Positions 56,083-63,949 of a stretch of DNA of 64,000 nucleotides are shown here, piece by piece; the stretch's first letter is position 1, and each line of letters starts with the position of its first letter. Below the pieces are notes generated by a model, which did not search any database, was not told where the DNA came from, and saw nothing but the letters and a program-made list of their open reading frames with translations. This DNA is from Bifidobacterium boum (GTDB lineage Bacteria > Actinomycetota > Actinomycetes > Actinomycetales > Bifidobacteriaceae), in contig NZ_JGYQ01000013.1 of the NCBI RefSeq assembly GCF_000741535.1, positions 1-64,000 on the forward strand, written 5' to 3'. The position numbers were made by a program, and so were the translations under genes.

Positions 56083-56672
56083 GCGAGAGCGTGGTGCGTC
56101 AACAACACTCCGACGACCCTCAGCAGCGTGAACTGCTGAGGGTTTGTCGTATCGGCCGCGCTCAAGGGCTCAAAGGCGAAGTCACCGTACAGGTGTTCAC
56201 TGATGAGCCTGACTACCGGTTCGAACCGGGTTCCGTGCTGTACACACGTGACGGCGAACAGGAATTCGAAGTCGCGCATTCGCGGACCTTCAAGAACCGT
56301 TGGATCATCCATTTCGAAGGTGTCGACGACCGTGACGCCGCTGAAGCATTGAACGGCACTGTTCTGTACGGCGAGGCCGACGACCCGGAGGATATGCTCG
56401 AAGAAGACGCATGGTATCCGAAGGATCTGGTCGGACTGGAAGCCCGGTTCGCTGACGGCAACACGCTCGGCGCACCCGACGGGCAGACGGTCGGCAAGGT
56501 CGTGGATGTCATCGAAGGCGCCCAGTATCTGCTTAAAATCCGGCTCGCCAAACCGGTGGAGGGCGAAACCAGTACGCTGGTGCCGTTCGTCGACCAGTTG
56601 GTGCCGGATATCGATTTGGAAGACGGGTATTTGACGCTTGACCCGCCAGGCGGGCTGATTCCCGGCTGGTGA
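56079..56672 (+). CDS. rimM: Ribosome maturation factor RimM
   Basis: Binds S19 during 30S head assembly; 197 residues. N-terminal RimM domain RVCRIGRAQGLKGEVTVQVFTDEP (RIGRAQGLKGEVTVQVFTD core) and C-terminal PRC barrel LVGLEARF...TVGKVVDVIEGAQYLLKI...LVPFVDQLVPDIDLE. GTG start overlapping the khpA stop as GTGA, so translation is coupled. Confidence 0.95.
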   Translation: MSESVVRQQHSDDPQQRELLRVCRIGRAQGLKGEVTVQVFTDEPDYRFEPGSVLYTRDGEQEFEVAHSRTFKNRWIIHFEGVDDRDAAEALNGTVLYGEADDPEDMLEEDAWYPKDLVGLEARFADGNTLGAPDGQTVGKVVDVIEGAQYLLKIRLAKPVEGETSTLVPFVDQLVPDIDLEDGYLTLDPPGGLIPGW

Positions 56673-56693
56673 CCCGTATCCGTCGCATTCCGC

Positions 56694-56736
56694 GTGAGGG
56701 GGTGTGCGTTCACGATTGAACGCACACCCCCCTCAC
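56694..56736. terminator. Bidirectional terminator after rimM
   Basis: GTGAGGGGGTGTGCGTTCA (56694-56712) pairs with TGAACGCACA...TCAC (56717-56736), 19 bp with one bulged C and a 4-nt loop. It lies between convergent rimM and the DUF4190 gene. Confidence 0.85.
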
Positions 56737-56773
56737 TCACGTATGCACTGTGTGATGCCGCTACGCTGTCGAA

Positions 56774-57424
56774 TCAGCCAACAAGGCCGAACAGCATCGG
56801 CAGCAATACCGTGGTGCTATACGAGTGGCTGGGCGAGCTGAACATGACCAGCTGGCATATCAACGAGAGTGCCATCATAATGGCGCTGATGATGATGCCG
56901 GCGGTCGCGAGACCATTGCCGCGTTCCCCGCTGGTTTTGATCTGATTCTTCGCGATGATGCACAGGATAAGACCGATAAGGGAAATCAGGAAGGAGCAGA
57001 TGAAACCAACGACAGCCAGCGTATTCATCTTCGGTTTGACGACATACGGCATGTAATTAGCCTGCTGAGCGGTGGGCATACCTGCCGTGCCGTACGGCAT
57101 GCCGTAACCGGGGGTCACACCGGCGGGATCGGGCTGCGCGTAGTACGACTGCTGGGCGTATCCGGCATCCGGCTGGGGATAGACGGGCTGGGCAGCGTCA
57201 GCTTGGAATTGAGGCTGCGGCGGCTGCTGCTGTGCGTACGCCGGTTGCGCCCAATCCGGCTGAGCGGGAACGTCAGGGGTGGGCAACGGCGGAACTGTCG
57301 GCTGGGACTGGTCTGGTTGGGTTGCGGCAGTGAATGGCTGAGCCTGGGCAGGCTGGGTGGGCTGGAATTGGTCAGCGGGCTGCCCTTCAGCAGGCGCGTC
57401 CCATGGAATCTGGCCGTTGGTCAT
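56774..57424 (-). CDS. DUF4190-type membrane protein with Pro/Gln-rich leader
   Basis: 216 residues. The first 130 are Pro/Gln/Ala/Tyr-rich and probably disordered. Two membrane segments follow (about 138-160 and 172-195): MNTLAVVGFICSFLISLIGLILCIIAKNQI read in parts, then GNGLATAGIIISAIMMAL, the DUF4190 pattern. Function unknown; relatives in Actinobacteria resemble septum or envelope accessory proteins. AAAGGAGCAC lies before the ATG. Divergent from trmD. Confidence 0.8.
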   Translation of the reverse strand: MTNGQIPWDAPAEGQPADQFQPTQPAQAQPFTAATQPDQSQPTVPPLPTPDVPAQPDWAQPAYAQQQPPQPQFQADAAQPVYPQPDAGYAQQSYYAQPDPAGVTPGYGMPYGTAGMPTAQQANYMPYVVKPKMNTLAVVGFICSFLISLIGLILCIIAKNQIKTSGERGNGLATAGIIISAIMMALSLICQLVMFSSPSHSYSTTVLLPMLFGLVG

Positions 57425-57637
57425 CGTAGTGTGCTCCTTTGCTAGGCGTTGGATTCGAACATCAAGTACGGCCTGCAACACACGTGCCACATAACGCGAG
57501 CGCATCAAAACCATGCATCACGCTGGTATTTTGCCGTATTTTGTCACTGTACCAGCGAATCGTCTGTCGACACTTGGGAATGACATATTTCAGCGCGTAG
57601 AACGTTTGCCTTTTCTGTTGTTGGGGCGGCGGGCCGG

Positions 57638-57643
57638 TACAGT
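57638..57643 (+). promoter_or_regulatory. -10 box implying leaderless trmD mRNA
   Basis: TACAGT ends exactly 7 nt before ATG 57651. No Shine-Dalgarno. Confidence 0.5.
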
Positions 57644-57650
57644 GGTGGAC

Positions 57651-58583
57651 ATGCAGATCGATATCGTTTCCGTGTTCCCCGAATACTTCGACGTGCTGAA
57701 CCTGAGCCTGTTCGGCAAGGCGCAAAGCAAGGGGCTTGTCAGCGTCCACGCCCATAATCTGCGCGACTGGACGCATGACGTGCATCATTCCGTGGACGAT
57801 ACCCCGGTCGGCGGAGGCGCCGGCATGGTCATGAAGCCTGAGGTCTGGGCGGAGTGCCTTGATGATTTGCTCGGCTTGGAGCCGCAGGATATGAGTGCGA
57901 ACGATGACGCCGACAGTACCGCCGCGCCCGCCGAAACCGATGGAGCGGCACAGGAGACCGCTGCCAGTGATGCTTTGCAGGATGCGCAGTCCGGTAATGA
58001 TTTGCGGACTCCCGTCCACACCCCCGATTCCGTGCTCATCTTTCCCAATCCTTCCGCACCCCTGTTTACGCAGCGTGACGCGACCGAGCTCAGCCACGCC
58101 AAACGGCTGGTGTTCGGATGTGGGCGCTATGAGGGCTATGATGCGCGTATTCCGGCATACTATCGGGCACAAGGCGTGGATGTGCGCGAGTATTCGATCG
58201 GCGATTATGTGCTCAACGGCGGCGAAGTCGCGGTATCGGTGATGTTGGAGGCGATTACGCGCCTGCTGCCAGGGTTCATGGGCAATCCGGAATCCATCGT
58301 GGAGGAATCGTATACCGGCTCCGAAGCGCTGCTCGAGCACCGACAGTACACGCGGCCGGCCGTATGGCGCGGCATGGGTGTGCCCGATGTGCTGCTTTCG
58401 GGTGACCACGGGAAAGTCGACCGGTTCCGCCGCGATGAGGCGCTTGCCCGGACTGACGCGATTCGTCCGGATCTCATTGAACAGTTGGATTGTGCTCGGC
58501 TGAGCAAGGCCGACCGCAAGACGCTGATGGCGCTCGGCTGGGAGGTGTCCGCCGAACATCCGCGGCGATTGAAGCGGGGATGA
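57651..58583 (+). CDS. trmD: tRNA (guanine-N1)-methyltransferase
   Basis: SAM-dependent m1G37 formation preventing frameshifts; SPOUT fold with trefoil knot; 310 residues (about 250 in E. coli). Motifs: MQIDIVSVFPEYFDVL, DDTPVGGGAGMVMKPE, VFGCGRYEGYDARI, YSIGDYVLNGGEVAVSVM (knot) and SGDHGKVDRFRRDEALART. The extra length is an acidic Asp/Ala insertion (about 84-122) between PE and VLIFPNPSAPLF. trmD here has its own promoter and is separated from rimM by the DUF4190 gene. Confidence 0.96.
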   Translation: MQIDIVSVFPEYFDVLNLSLFGKAQSKGLVSVHAHNLRDWTHDVHHSVDDTPVGGGAGMVMKPEVWAECLDDLLGLEPQDMSANDDADSTAAPAETDGAAQETAASDALQDAQSGNDLRTPVHTPDSVLIFPNPSAPLFTQRDATELSHAKRLVFGCGRYEGYDARIPAYYRAQGVDVREYSIGDYVLNGGEVAVSVMLEAITRLLPGFMGNPESIVEESYTGSEALLEHRQYTRPAVWRGMGVPDVLLSGDHGKVDRFRRDEALARTDAIRPDLIEQLDCARLSKADRKTLMALGWEVSAEHPRRLKRG

Positions 58584-58971
58584 ATTGTGTTGTGGGCGCC
58601 CCTTGCACCCTCGCACAGGTACCGGCGAATAATCCGACATCTACGACGTGCCGGGCCACCCACCGTACAATCCCGCGAGATACACGGCCTTCTTGCACAC
58701 CATGACGCAGATGCCAAGGCATACTCGTCATCCTGCGGGCACCGCGGATCAGCAACCGCCAGATGGCTGTGTATCTGAGGGTTCCCGGAACATCAGCGCA
58801 ACAGCAAACCGACACTAGAACCCCATCTCGCACAACCGCCACGAAATACCGCTACAATCCGTACTTTCCGCAACCGACCTATCGCGGGAACACCGAATTA
58901 GCGTCACAACAACAAAGGTCTGCCAGAATCGCTCCCGGCAGACCTCAGGTTTTCAATCGCACGAACGCGCG
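58584..58971. other. trmD-nitroreductase convergent intergenic region
   Basis: Holds the nitroreductase terminator (58916-58945). The rest shows no gene, tRNA or recognised repeat. Confidence 0.5.
58916..58945 (-). terminator. Terminator of the nitroreductase gene
   Basis: On the minus strand AGGTCTGCC, 12-nt loop, GGCAGACCT, then TTGTTGTTGT. Confidence 0.85.
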
Positions 58972-59574
58972 TCACAGGCCGCGCACCTGAACCTGCTCAT
59001 CCAACGGCATATGCTCACGCTCGCCGGCAGGCGCAGTGACCTCACCGAACGGCATCTGCGCAATCAGCTTCCAATCCGCGGGAATACCGAAAGCATCACG
59101 GACCGCATCATCAATCAGCGGGTTGTAATGCTGCACGTTCGCGCCGATACCGGCTTCGGCAAGCGCCGACCATACAGCGAACTGAAGCATGCCATTCGCC
59201 TGCTGCGCCCACACGGGGAAGTTCGCCGCGTAGGAGGGGAAGCGTTCCTGGAGATTCTTGGTAACCGTAGTGTCATCGAAATACAGGATCGTGCCGTGCG
59301 CAGCGTCAAAACCGGCGATTTTCTGTTCGGTCGCAGCGAACGCGGTATCGTCCTTGACGACTGCGCGCAAAGCATCATGCACGATCGCCCACAGACGGTG
59401 ATGGTCCTCGCCGAACAGGACGACGGCACGTTGCGGCTGAGCATTGAATGCGCTGGGGACTTCGCCTGCGACCGAACGGATGAGATCGACAATCTCCGAA
59501 TCGGACAGCGCAGCCGCGTCAGTCAGCGCATACTGCGAGCGGCGAGCGGAAATCGCGGAAACGAACGTGGACAT
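58972..59574 (-). CDS. Nitroreductase family protein (Frm2/Hbn1-like)
   Basis: FMN-dependent oxidoreductase fold, 200 residues, typical of the short Frm2-like subgroup. RRSQYALTD at the start (phosphate-binding Arg-Arg-Ser), VPSAFNAQPQRAVVLFGEDH, ILYFDDTTVTKNLQERFP, WAQQANGMLQFAVWSALAEAG split over the dimer helix, NVQHYNP and AQMPFGEV. Members reduce nitro-compounds or quinones or act in oxidative stress; the physiological substrate is unknown. GGAGGTATC lies before the ATG. Monocistronic, divergent from rsmD. Confidence 0.88.
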   Translation of the reverse strand: MSTFVSAISARRSQYALTDAAALSDSEIVDLIRSVAGEVPSAFNAQPQRAVVLFGEDHHRLWAIVHDALRAVVKDDTAFAATEQKIAGFDAAHGTILYFDDTTVTKNLQERFPSYAANFPVWAQQANGMLQFAVWSALAEAGIGANVQHYNPLIDDAVRDAFGIPADWKLIAQMPFGEVTAPAGEREHMPLDEQVQVRGL

Positions 59575-59830
59575 GATACCTCCAAACGTGGCGGACTGAT
59601 TGGCTTGCGGAATGCTCCGGCTGTGCGGGTTGACACGGTTCGATACCCCGCTGTCGAGGATAGATGCGGCGCTTCAGCTCCGTTCCGCGTTACGGTGGAA
59701 CACGTAATGGCGCAATGACCATCTCTCCTGCTGCTTTCAGGCTACATGTCGGACCGGTTCGACACCCGCAGTTTCTCTGCTGGAATACTGTGGGCGAAGT
59801 CACAGTGACGGCCGCGACCGGGGCGCGGGT

Positions 59831-59836
59831 TAGAGT
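59831..59836 (+). promoter_or_regulatory. -10 box implying leaderless rsmD mRNA
   Basis: TAGAGT ends exactly 7 nt before ATG 59844. No Shine-Dalgarno. Confidence 0.5.
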
Positions 59837-59843
59837 GGTCGGT

Positions 59844-60452
59844 ATGCGCGTGATTGCAGGACGATTCAAGGGCATGGCGTTGGCCACGCCGAAACCGGGG
59901 ACCCGGCCCACTACCGACCGCACCAAAGAGGCGGTGTTCTCTCATCTCGACTCTTGGGGTCTGGTGCGCGGAGCCAGCGTGCTAGACCTGTTCGCAGGAA
60001 CGGGAGCGCTCGGCATCGAAGCGTTGTCTCGTGGGGCACAATCGCTGGTGGCTGTGGAGTCCGCCGGCCCCGCCGCGGCGCTCATCAACGGTACGCTCAC
60101 CCAGCTCAAGCGTTCCAAGGCGTGGCGGCCGGAATTGTCCGCGCGGGTGATGCGCCGGCGTGCCGAAGTGTTCGTTGACTCGTATCATGGTGCGTCTTTT
60201 GACTTGGTGTTCATCGACCCGCCGTACGCATATGCGACCGAAGAGTGCAACGCGCTGTTGGAAGCGCTCGCCCAAGGTGAAGCGACCGGGCCGGACACCA
60301 TGATTGTGGTCGAGCGTTCCGCCCGATCGGATGCGCTCACTCCGCCAGCAGGTTGGCACGAGGCGGATGCGCGCAAATACGGCGAAACCGCGGTCATCTA
60401 TCTCGAACCCGACGCTCAGGACGCCGATACCAACGCCGCGTCACCACGCTGA
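59844..60452 (+). CDS. rsmD: 16S rRNA (guanine966-N2)-methyltransferase
   Basis: SAM-dependent m2G966 methylation of 16S rRNA; 202 residues. MRVIAGRFKGMALATPKPGTRPTTDRTKEAVFSHL start (in pieces: RVIAGRFKGMAL, TRPTTDRTKEAVF), SAM loop VLDLFAGTGALGIEALSRGA, catalytic DPPYAYA (N/DPPY). The upstream frame is open but has no start signals. recG converges from the right; in many actinobacteria rsmD and recG are neighbours. Confidence 0.95.
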   Translation: MRVIAGRFKGMALATPKPGTRPTTDRTKEAVFSHLDSWGLVRGASVLDLFAGTGALGIEALSRGAQSLVAVESAGPAAALINGTLTQLKRSKAWRPELSARVMRRRAEVFVDSYHGASFDLVFIDPPYAYATEECNALLEALAQGEATGPDTMIVVERSARSDALTPPAGWHEADARKYGETAVIYLEPDAQDADTNAASPR

Positions 60453-60459
60453 CGCCTCT

Positions 60460-60552
60460 GCTTCTACCGACGCTCATGGGCCTGCCAGCGTCGGCAGAAG
60501 CAGCACCACGACCCTCCGCCGACGCCCACACACCACCCAGCGTCGGCAGAAA
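60460..60552. repeat. CTTCTGCCGACRCT palindromic repeat cluster (locus D)
   Basis: GCTTCTACCGACGCT (60460-60474) with AGCGTCGGCAGAAGC (60487-60501), and CTCCGCCGACGC (60514-60525) with AGCGTCGGCAGAAA (60539-60552). Located between convergent rsmD and recG, where it can serve as terminator. Confidence 0.8.
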
Positions 60553-60560
60553 CTGGGGCG

Positions 60561-63065
60561 TCAGCTGCTGATGAGGTGGGATTCGTTGCCTCGGGTGAAA
60601 TCGAGGACCGCTCCGGCGAGCTGGACCTCATGTTCCAACCCCGGATCGGCTGCAAGCACCTGTTCGGCTCGAGCTCGGGCGTCCGCGATCATCTTCGCGT
60701 CCTTGACCACACGCAGTAGTTTGAGCCCTGATTTTCCGCCGGATTGTGCGTCGCCCAGCACATCGCCGGCCCCGCGCAACTCCAAATCCGCCTGCGCGAT
60801 TTCGGCGCCATCAAGCGACCCTTGGATCACAGCCAGCCGCTGTTCGGCGATACTGCCCGGTTCCGCCCGGGACACAAGGAAGGCCCACGAATCCGTGCCA
60901 CCGCGCCCGACACGCCCGCGAAGCTGATGCAACTGTGACAAGCCGAATCGGTCCGCATCGAAAATCACGATGCAACTGGCCTGCGGAACGTCCACACCCA
61001 CCTCAATTACCGTGGTCGCCACAAGAATCGGCGTGATGCCGGCGGCGAAACCAGCCATCACCTGTTGCTTGGTCGCATCATCATCGCGCCCGGTCAAGGT
61101 CGCGAACCGCACCCCTTGAAATTGCGGGAGCGCCTCAAGCCTTGCGGCGATCTCGCTGACTGCATGCAGCGGGGGCTTGGGTTGGACGGACGACGACCCG
61201 CCGGAGCCATCCCCCGAGCCGGAAGCATCGTCCGGCTCTTCGAACAGTTCGGCATCCTGACCGGCCTGGTCGTCGCTCTCATCCTCGTCGATGCGTGCAC
61301 AGACGATGTACGCGCGCTCCCCCGCGTCAATCCTGCGGCGAATGTGCCGGAACATATTCGCCATAGTCGGGCCGTCTGCCTCGGGAATCACGAAGGTGCG
61401 GATCGGTTTGCGCCCGCCCGGCAGCTCCGTCAGCCACGACAGATCAAGGCTGCCGAACCATGTCATCGCGGCCGTGCGGGGAATCGGCGTGGCCGTCATG
61501 ACCAGCAGATGCGGGATCTTCTCACCGCGTTGAAGCAAGGTTTCGCGCTGTTCGACGCCGAATCGGTGCTGCTCGTCGATGACCGCAAGGGCAAGGTTCG
61601 GCGCTTGGAAGGTCCGCGAAAATGCGGCATGCGTGGCGATGATGATGCCAGGCACGCCGCTCGCCGCCACCGCAAGCGCCTTGCGACGTGCCGCAAGCTT
61701 CATGCCGCCCGTGATCAGCGTGACCGGAATAGCAAGTCCCGCCTTGGAGACCATGCCTCCGACGGTTTCAGCGTGTTGCTCGGCAAGCACCTGCGTAGGC
61801 GCCACAAGCACCGCCTGATAGCCCGATCCGACGGCTTGCAGCATCGCGGCGAGCGCGACCACGGTCTTTCCAGAACCGACTTCGCCTTGCAGCAGGCGCT
61901 GCATCGGGTAGTCGCGACCCATATCCTGGACGATATCGTCAATGACGCTGGCCTGCCCGCCGGTCAGGGTGAAGGGGAGCGAATCAATGAAGGTCTCGCG
62001 CATACCGCCGTCAGTGCAGGGGAAGGTCTCGGCTTTGCGCGCCTGTTCACGTTCCTGCAGCACGGCGGTCTGCGAGATGAATGCTTCCTCATATCGCAAG
62101 GTGTGAAGGGCTTGCCGGAACGAGTCCACCGAATCAGGTTCATGTATGGCAAGGAAGGCTTCGGCCCTATGCATCAGGCCGCATGCTTCACGCACGCTTT
62201 CAGGGAGGATGTCAGGAATGGCGCGTCGCAAGGCGGCAGTAGGAATTTTCGGGGATGTCTCGATGCCGTCGGGGGCTGGCGAGAGGCAAGAGGCGCGGGA
62301 TGGTGATGGTGCGGACTCTTGGAGTTCCGCGGGTTCCGGGGATGTTGCGGCTGTGCTGGTCGTTCCGCGTGATCCGGATTGCGTGGATTGCGCGGCTTTT
62401 CCGGATTGCGCGGCAGATGGCTCGACATTGTCATCGTCTCCGGCAGCAAGCGCGCGCAACACGGTGACGATGGAATCGTGGATATGCTCGCTGGAAATAC
62501 GGGAGTTGGCGTGGTAAACCGGGCGCGGACGGCAGACGCGCCGCAACGCGTCATCGATGCTGTCGGCATCGAACCGCTGGCCATGGCCGGGTTCTTGTGT
62601 TGCGGAGGGGGATGCCGGGACGGTCAGGACTTCGGGATGGGTGAACTGCGGCATGCCGTCGTATTCGCTGGGCGTGCCGCACACGACCACCGACGCACCG
62701 GTGTGCAGTCGGGCGCTGAGCCAATTGACGTACTGCTGTTTGTAGGAGAAAAACACGAGCGCGGTGACAGTGCCGGCCACGCGGCGTTCGGCGGCGAACG
62801 CGGAATCATCGACCATGGCTTGCAACCGGTAGCCGCGACGGGCGTTCATCGGCATCACGCGCACATCGCGCACGACACCGGCGAAAGCCATCGGCTCGCC
62901 GATCCGACCTTCCCGCACCGCCCGCAGGGGCACGGGATCGGTAACCCGGAACGGGTAATACGTGAGGGCGTCGGCACACGTAACCACGCCGAGGCCTTTC
63001 AGCGCGCTGATCCGTCGACGGTTGGTCAGCAGCTTGGCTAGCGGGGTGGTCAGTGAAACGGTCAT
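60561..63065 (-). CDS. recG: ATP-dependent DNA helicase RecG
   Basis: Branch-migration helicase remodelling stalled forks and Holliday junctions; 834 residues (about 690 in E. coli). Wedge/OB region: LKGLGVVTCADALTYYPFRV, FAGVVRDVRVMP. Helicase motifs: LLQGEVGSGKTVVALAAM (Walker A), VIDEQHRFGVEQR (DEQH), MTATPIPRTAAM, TTVIEVGVDVPQASCIVIFD and QLHQLRGRVGRGG. Extra length is a Ser/Pro/Glu-rich insertion (about 205-290) inside the wedge-to-helicase linker and a Gly/Ser/Asp insertion before the motif-IV region. GACAAT lies 7 nt before the ATG; AGAGG is too near to be a normal ribosome binding site. Confidence 0.96.
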   Translation of the reverse strand: MTVSLTTPLAKLLTNRRRISALKGLGVVTCADALTYYPFRVTDPVPLRAVREGRIGEPMAFAGVVRDVRVMPMNARRGYRLQAMVDDSAFAAERRVAGTVTALVFFSYKQQYVNWLSARLHTGASVVVCGTPSEYDGMPQFTHPEVLTVPASPSATQEPGHGQRFDADSIDDALRRVCRPRPVYHANSRISSEHIHDSIVTVLRALAAGDDDNVEPSAAQSGKAAQSTQSGSRGTTSTAATSPEPAELQESAPSPSRASCLSPAPDGIETSPKIPTAALRRAIPDILPESVREACGLMHRAEAFLAIHEPDSVDSFRQALHTLRYEEAFISQTAVLQEREQARKAETFPCTDGGMRETFIDSLPFTLTGGQASVIDDIVQDMGRDYPMQRLLQGEVGSGKTVVALAAMLQAVGSGYQAVLVAPTQVLAEQHAETVGGMVSKAGLAIPVTLITGGMKLAARRKALAVAASGVPGIIIATHAAFSRTFQAPNLALAVIDEQHRFGVEQRETLLQRGEKIPHLLVMTATPIPRTAAMTWFGSLDLSWLTELPGGRKPIRTFVIPEADGPTMANMFRHIRRRIDAGERAYIVCARIDEDESDDQAGQDAELFEEPDDASGSGDGSGGSSSVQPKPPLHAVSEIAARLEALPQFQGVRFATLTGRDDDATKQQVMAGFAAGITPILVATTVIEVGVDVPQASCIVIFDADRFGLSQLHQLRGRVGRGGTDSWAFLVSRAEPGSIAEQRLAVIQGSLDGAEIAQADLELRGAGDVLGDAQSGGKSGLKLLRVVKDAKMIADARARAEQVLAADPGLEHEVQLAGAVLDFTRGNESHLISS

Positions 63066-63072
63066 ACCTCTT

Positions 63073-63078
63073 ATTGTC
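63073..63078 (-). promoter_or_regulatory. -10-like box of recG
   Basis: GACAAT on the minus strand with a 7-nt gap to ATG 63065, four of six matches to TATAAT. Confidence 0.35.
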
Positions 63079-63125
63079 CCACATCCGGTGCTGTGCGGCG
63101 GGGAGAGCGATGAATCCCGCCTGTC

Positions 63126-63374
63126 GTGCGATGACGGGGTCGCACAGCAGGCAGATACCACCGGAATCCAAGACAATACCGCTGTCACCCCGCCTCCATG
63201 TCATCCACTAGTCGCACAACAAGCAGATACCTCCAGCCCACCAGCCGAACCCCACACAATCCCGCCGCCGTGCGACCATCCGGTCACACCGCAGGCTGAT
63301 AACCCCCGCTCCCCCAGCAGAATCCGGTATAACCCTGACGTTGTGCGACCATCCGGTCACACCGCAGGCTGATA
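63126..63374. repeat. 72-73 bp period palindromic tandem repeat, locus 1 (four units)
   Basis: The GATA of each unit is at 63154, 63226, 63298 and 63371, i.e. steps of 72, 72 and 73 bp. Units at 63270-63301 and 63343-63374 are identical over 32 bp, with the core GTGCGACCATCCGGTCACAC (8-bp arms) followed by CGCAGGCTGATA. The left two units are degenerate (63126 keeps GTGCGATG...GGTCGCAC). Spacers of about 40 bp are unrelated in sequence. Confidence 0.85.
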
Positions 63375-63426
63375 CCGCCGGCAGCACGCACCCTGCCCGC
63401 CTTCTCCACTCCGACGGCAAAAGCAA

Positions 63427-63457
63427 AGACCCCGGAAGCTTGAAGCTCCGGGGTCTT
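63427..63457 (-). terminator. Terminator of rpmB
   Basis: AAGACCCCGG...CCGGGGTCTT, 10-bp stem with a self-complementary AAGCTT loop; on the minus strand it is followed by TGCTTTTGC. Confidence 0.85.
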
Positions 63458-63474
63458 GTTTCTTCATTCGCGAT

Positions 63475-63669
63475 TCACGCGGCCACACGCTGAACCTTGC
63501 CAGCCTTAAGGCACTTCACGCACACGCGCAGACGGACATTCTGACCGTCAATCGTAGTGCGGACCGGCTGCAGGTTCGGGCGGAAGGTGCGCTTATTGCG
63601 GATATGCGAATGCGACACGGTGAAACCGGTTTGCGGTCCCTTGCCGCACACTGCGCAACGAGCTGCCAT
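63475..63669 (-). CDS. rpmB: 50S ribosomal protein L28
   Basis: 64 residues, actinobacterial bL28 with zinc-type cysteines: [20 protein letters not shown] (Cys-x2-Cys), [13 protein letters not shown], and [11 protein letters not shown] (Cys-x2-Cys). AGGGAG precedes ATG 63669. Monocistronic with a clear terminator. Confidence 0.97.
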   Translation of the reverse strand: MAARCAVCGKGPQTGFTVSHSHIRNKRTFRPNLQPVRTTIDGQNVRLRVCVKCLKAGKVQRVAA

Positions 63670-63877
63670 GATGGACTCCCTATACATTCTTTGACTTGCA
63701 AGTCGTGTCTGCCCGACCGCCGCATATGCGTCCGCCGAACACACAACTACACTAGGATACAACTAAACCGGACCAAGCGCAAACCTGCGTGCCGGACACG
63801 CTCGACGAGGGCGGAATCCCAGCATTTTCATGCAACATGTCTAGCTTCAACCTCCGCAACATCCGCGAAAACACCGA

Positions 63878-63883
63878 TACAAT
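63878..63883 (+). promoter_or_regulatory. Candidate -10 of the gene at the right edge
   Basis: TACAAT 66 nt before the start codon at 63950; no convincing -35. Confidence 0.35.
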
Positions 63884-63949
63884 ATGAAAGCAACCGGCGG
63901 CAACGACGTTGCCTCGCACACGAATCACACGAGTGAATCAGGAGGTTGT

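Larger units (their letters stand above)
63066..63474. other. recG-rpmB intergenic region, mostly tandem repeat
   Basis: Consists of the recG promoter, the 72-73 bp repeat array and the rpmB terminator. The minus-strand frames through the array have no ribosome binding site and a stop inside, so no gene is called. Confidence 0.6.

Noticed and set aside
63126-63374. Call of a true CRISPR array
   Set aside because: Only two of four units are near-identical, there are no cas genes, and the same element appears as two units at another locus. Reported as a tandem repeat instead.
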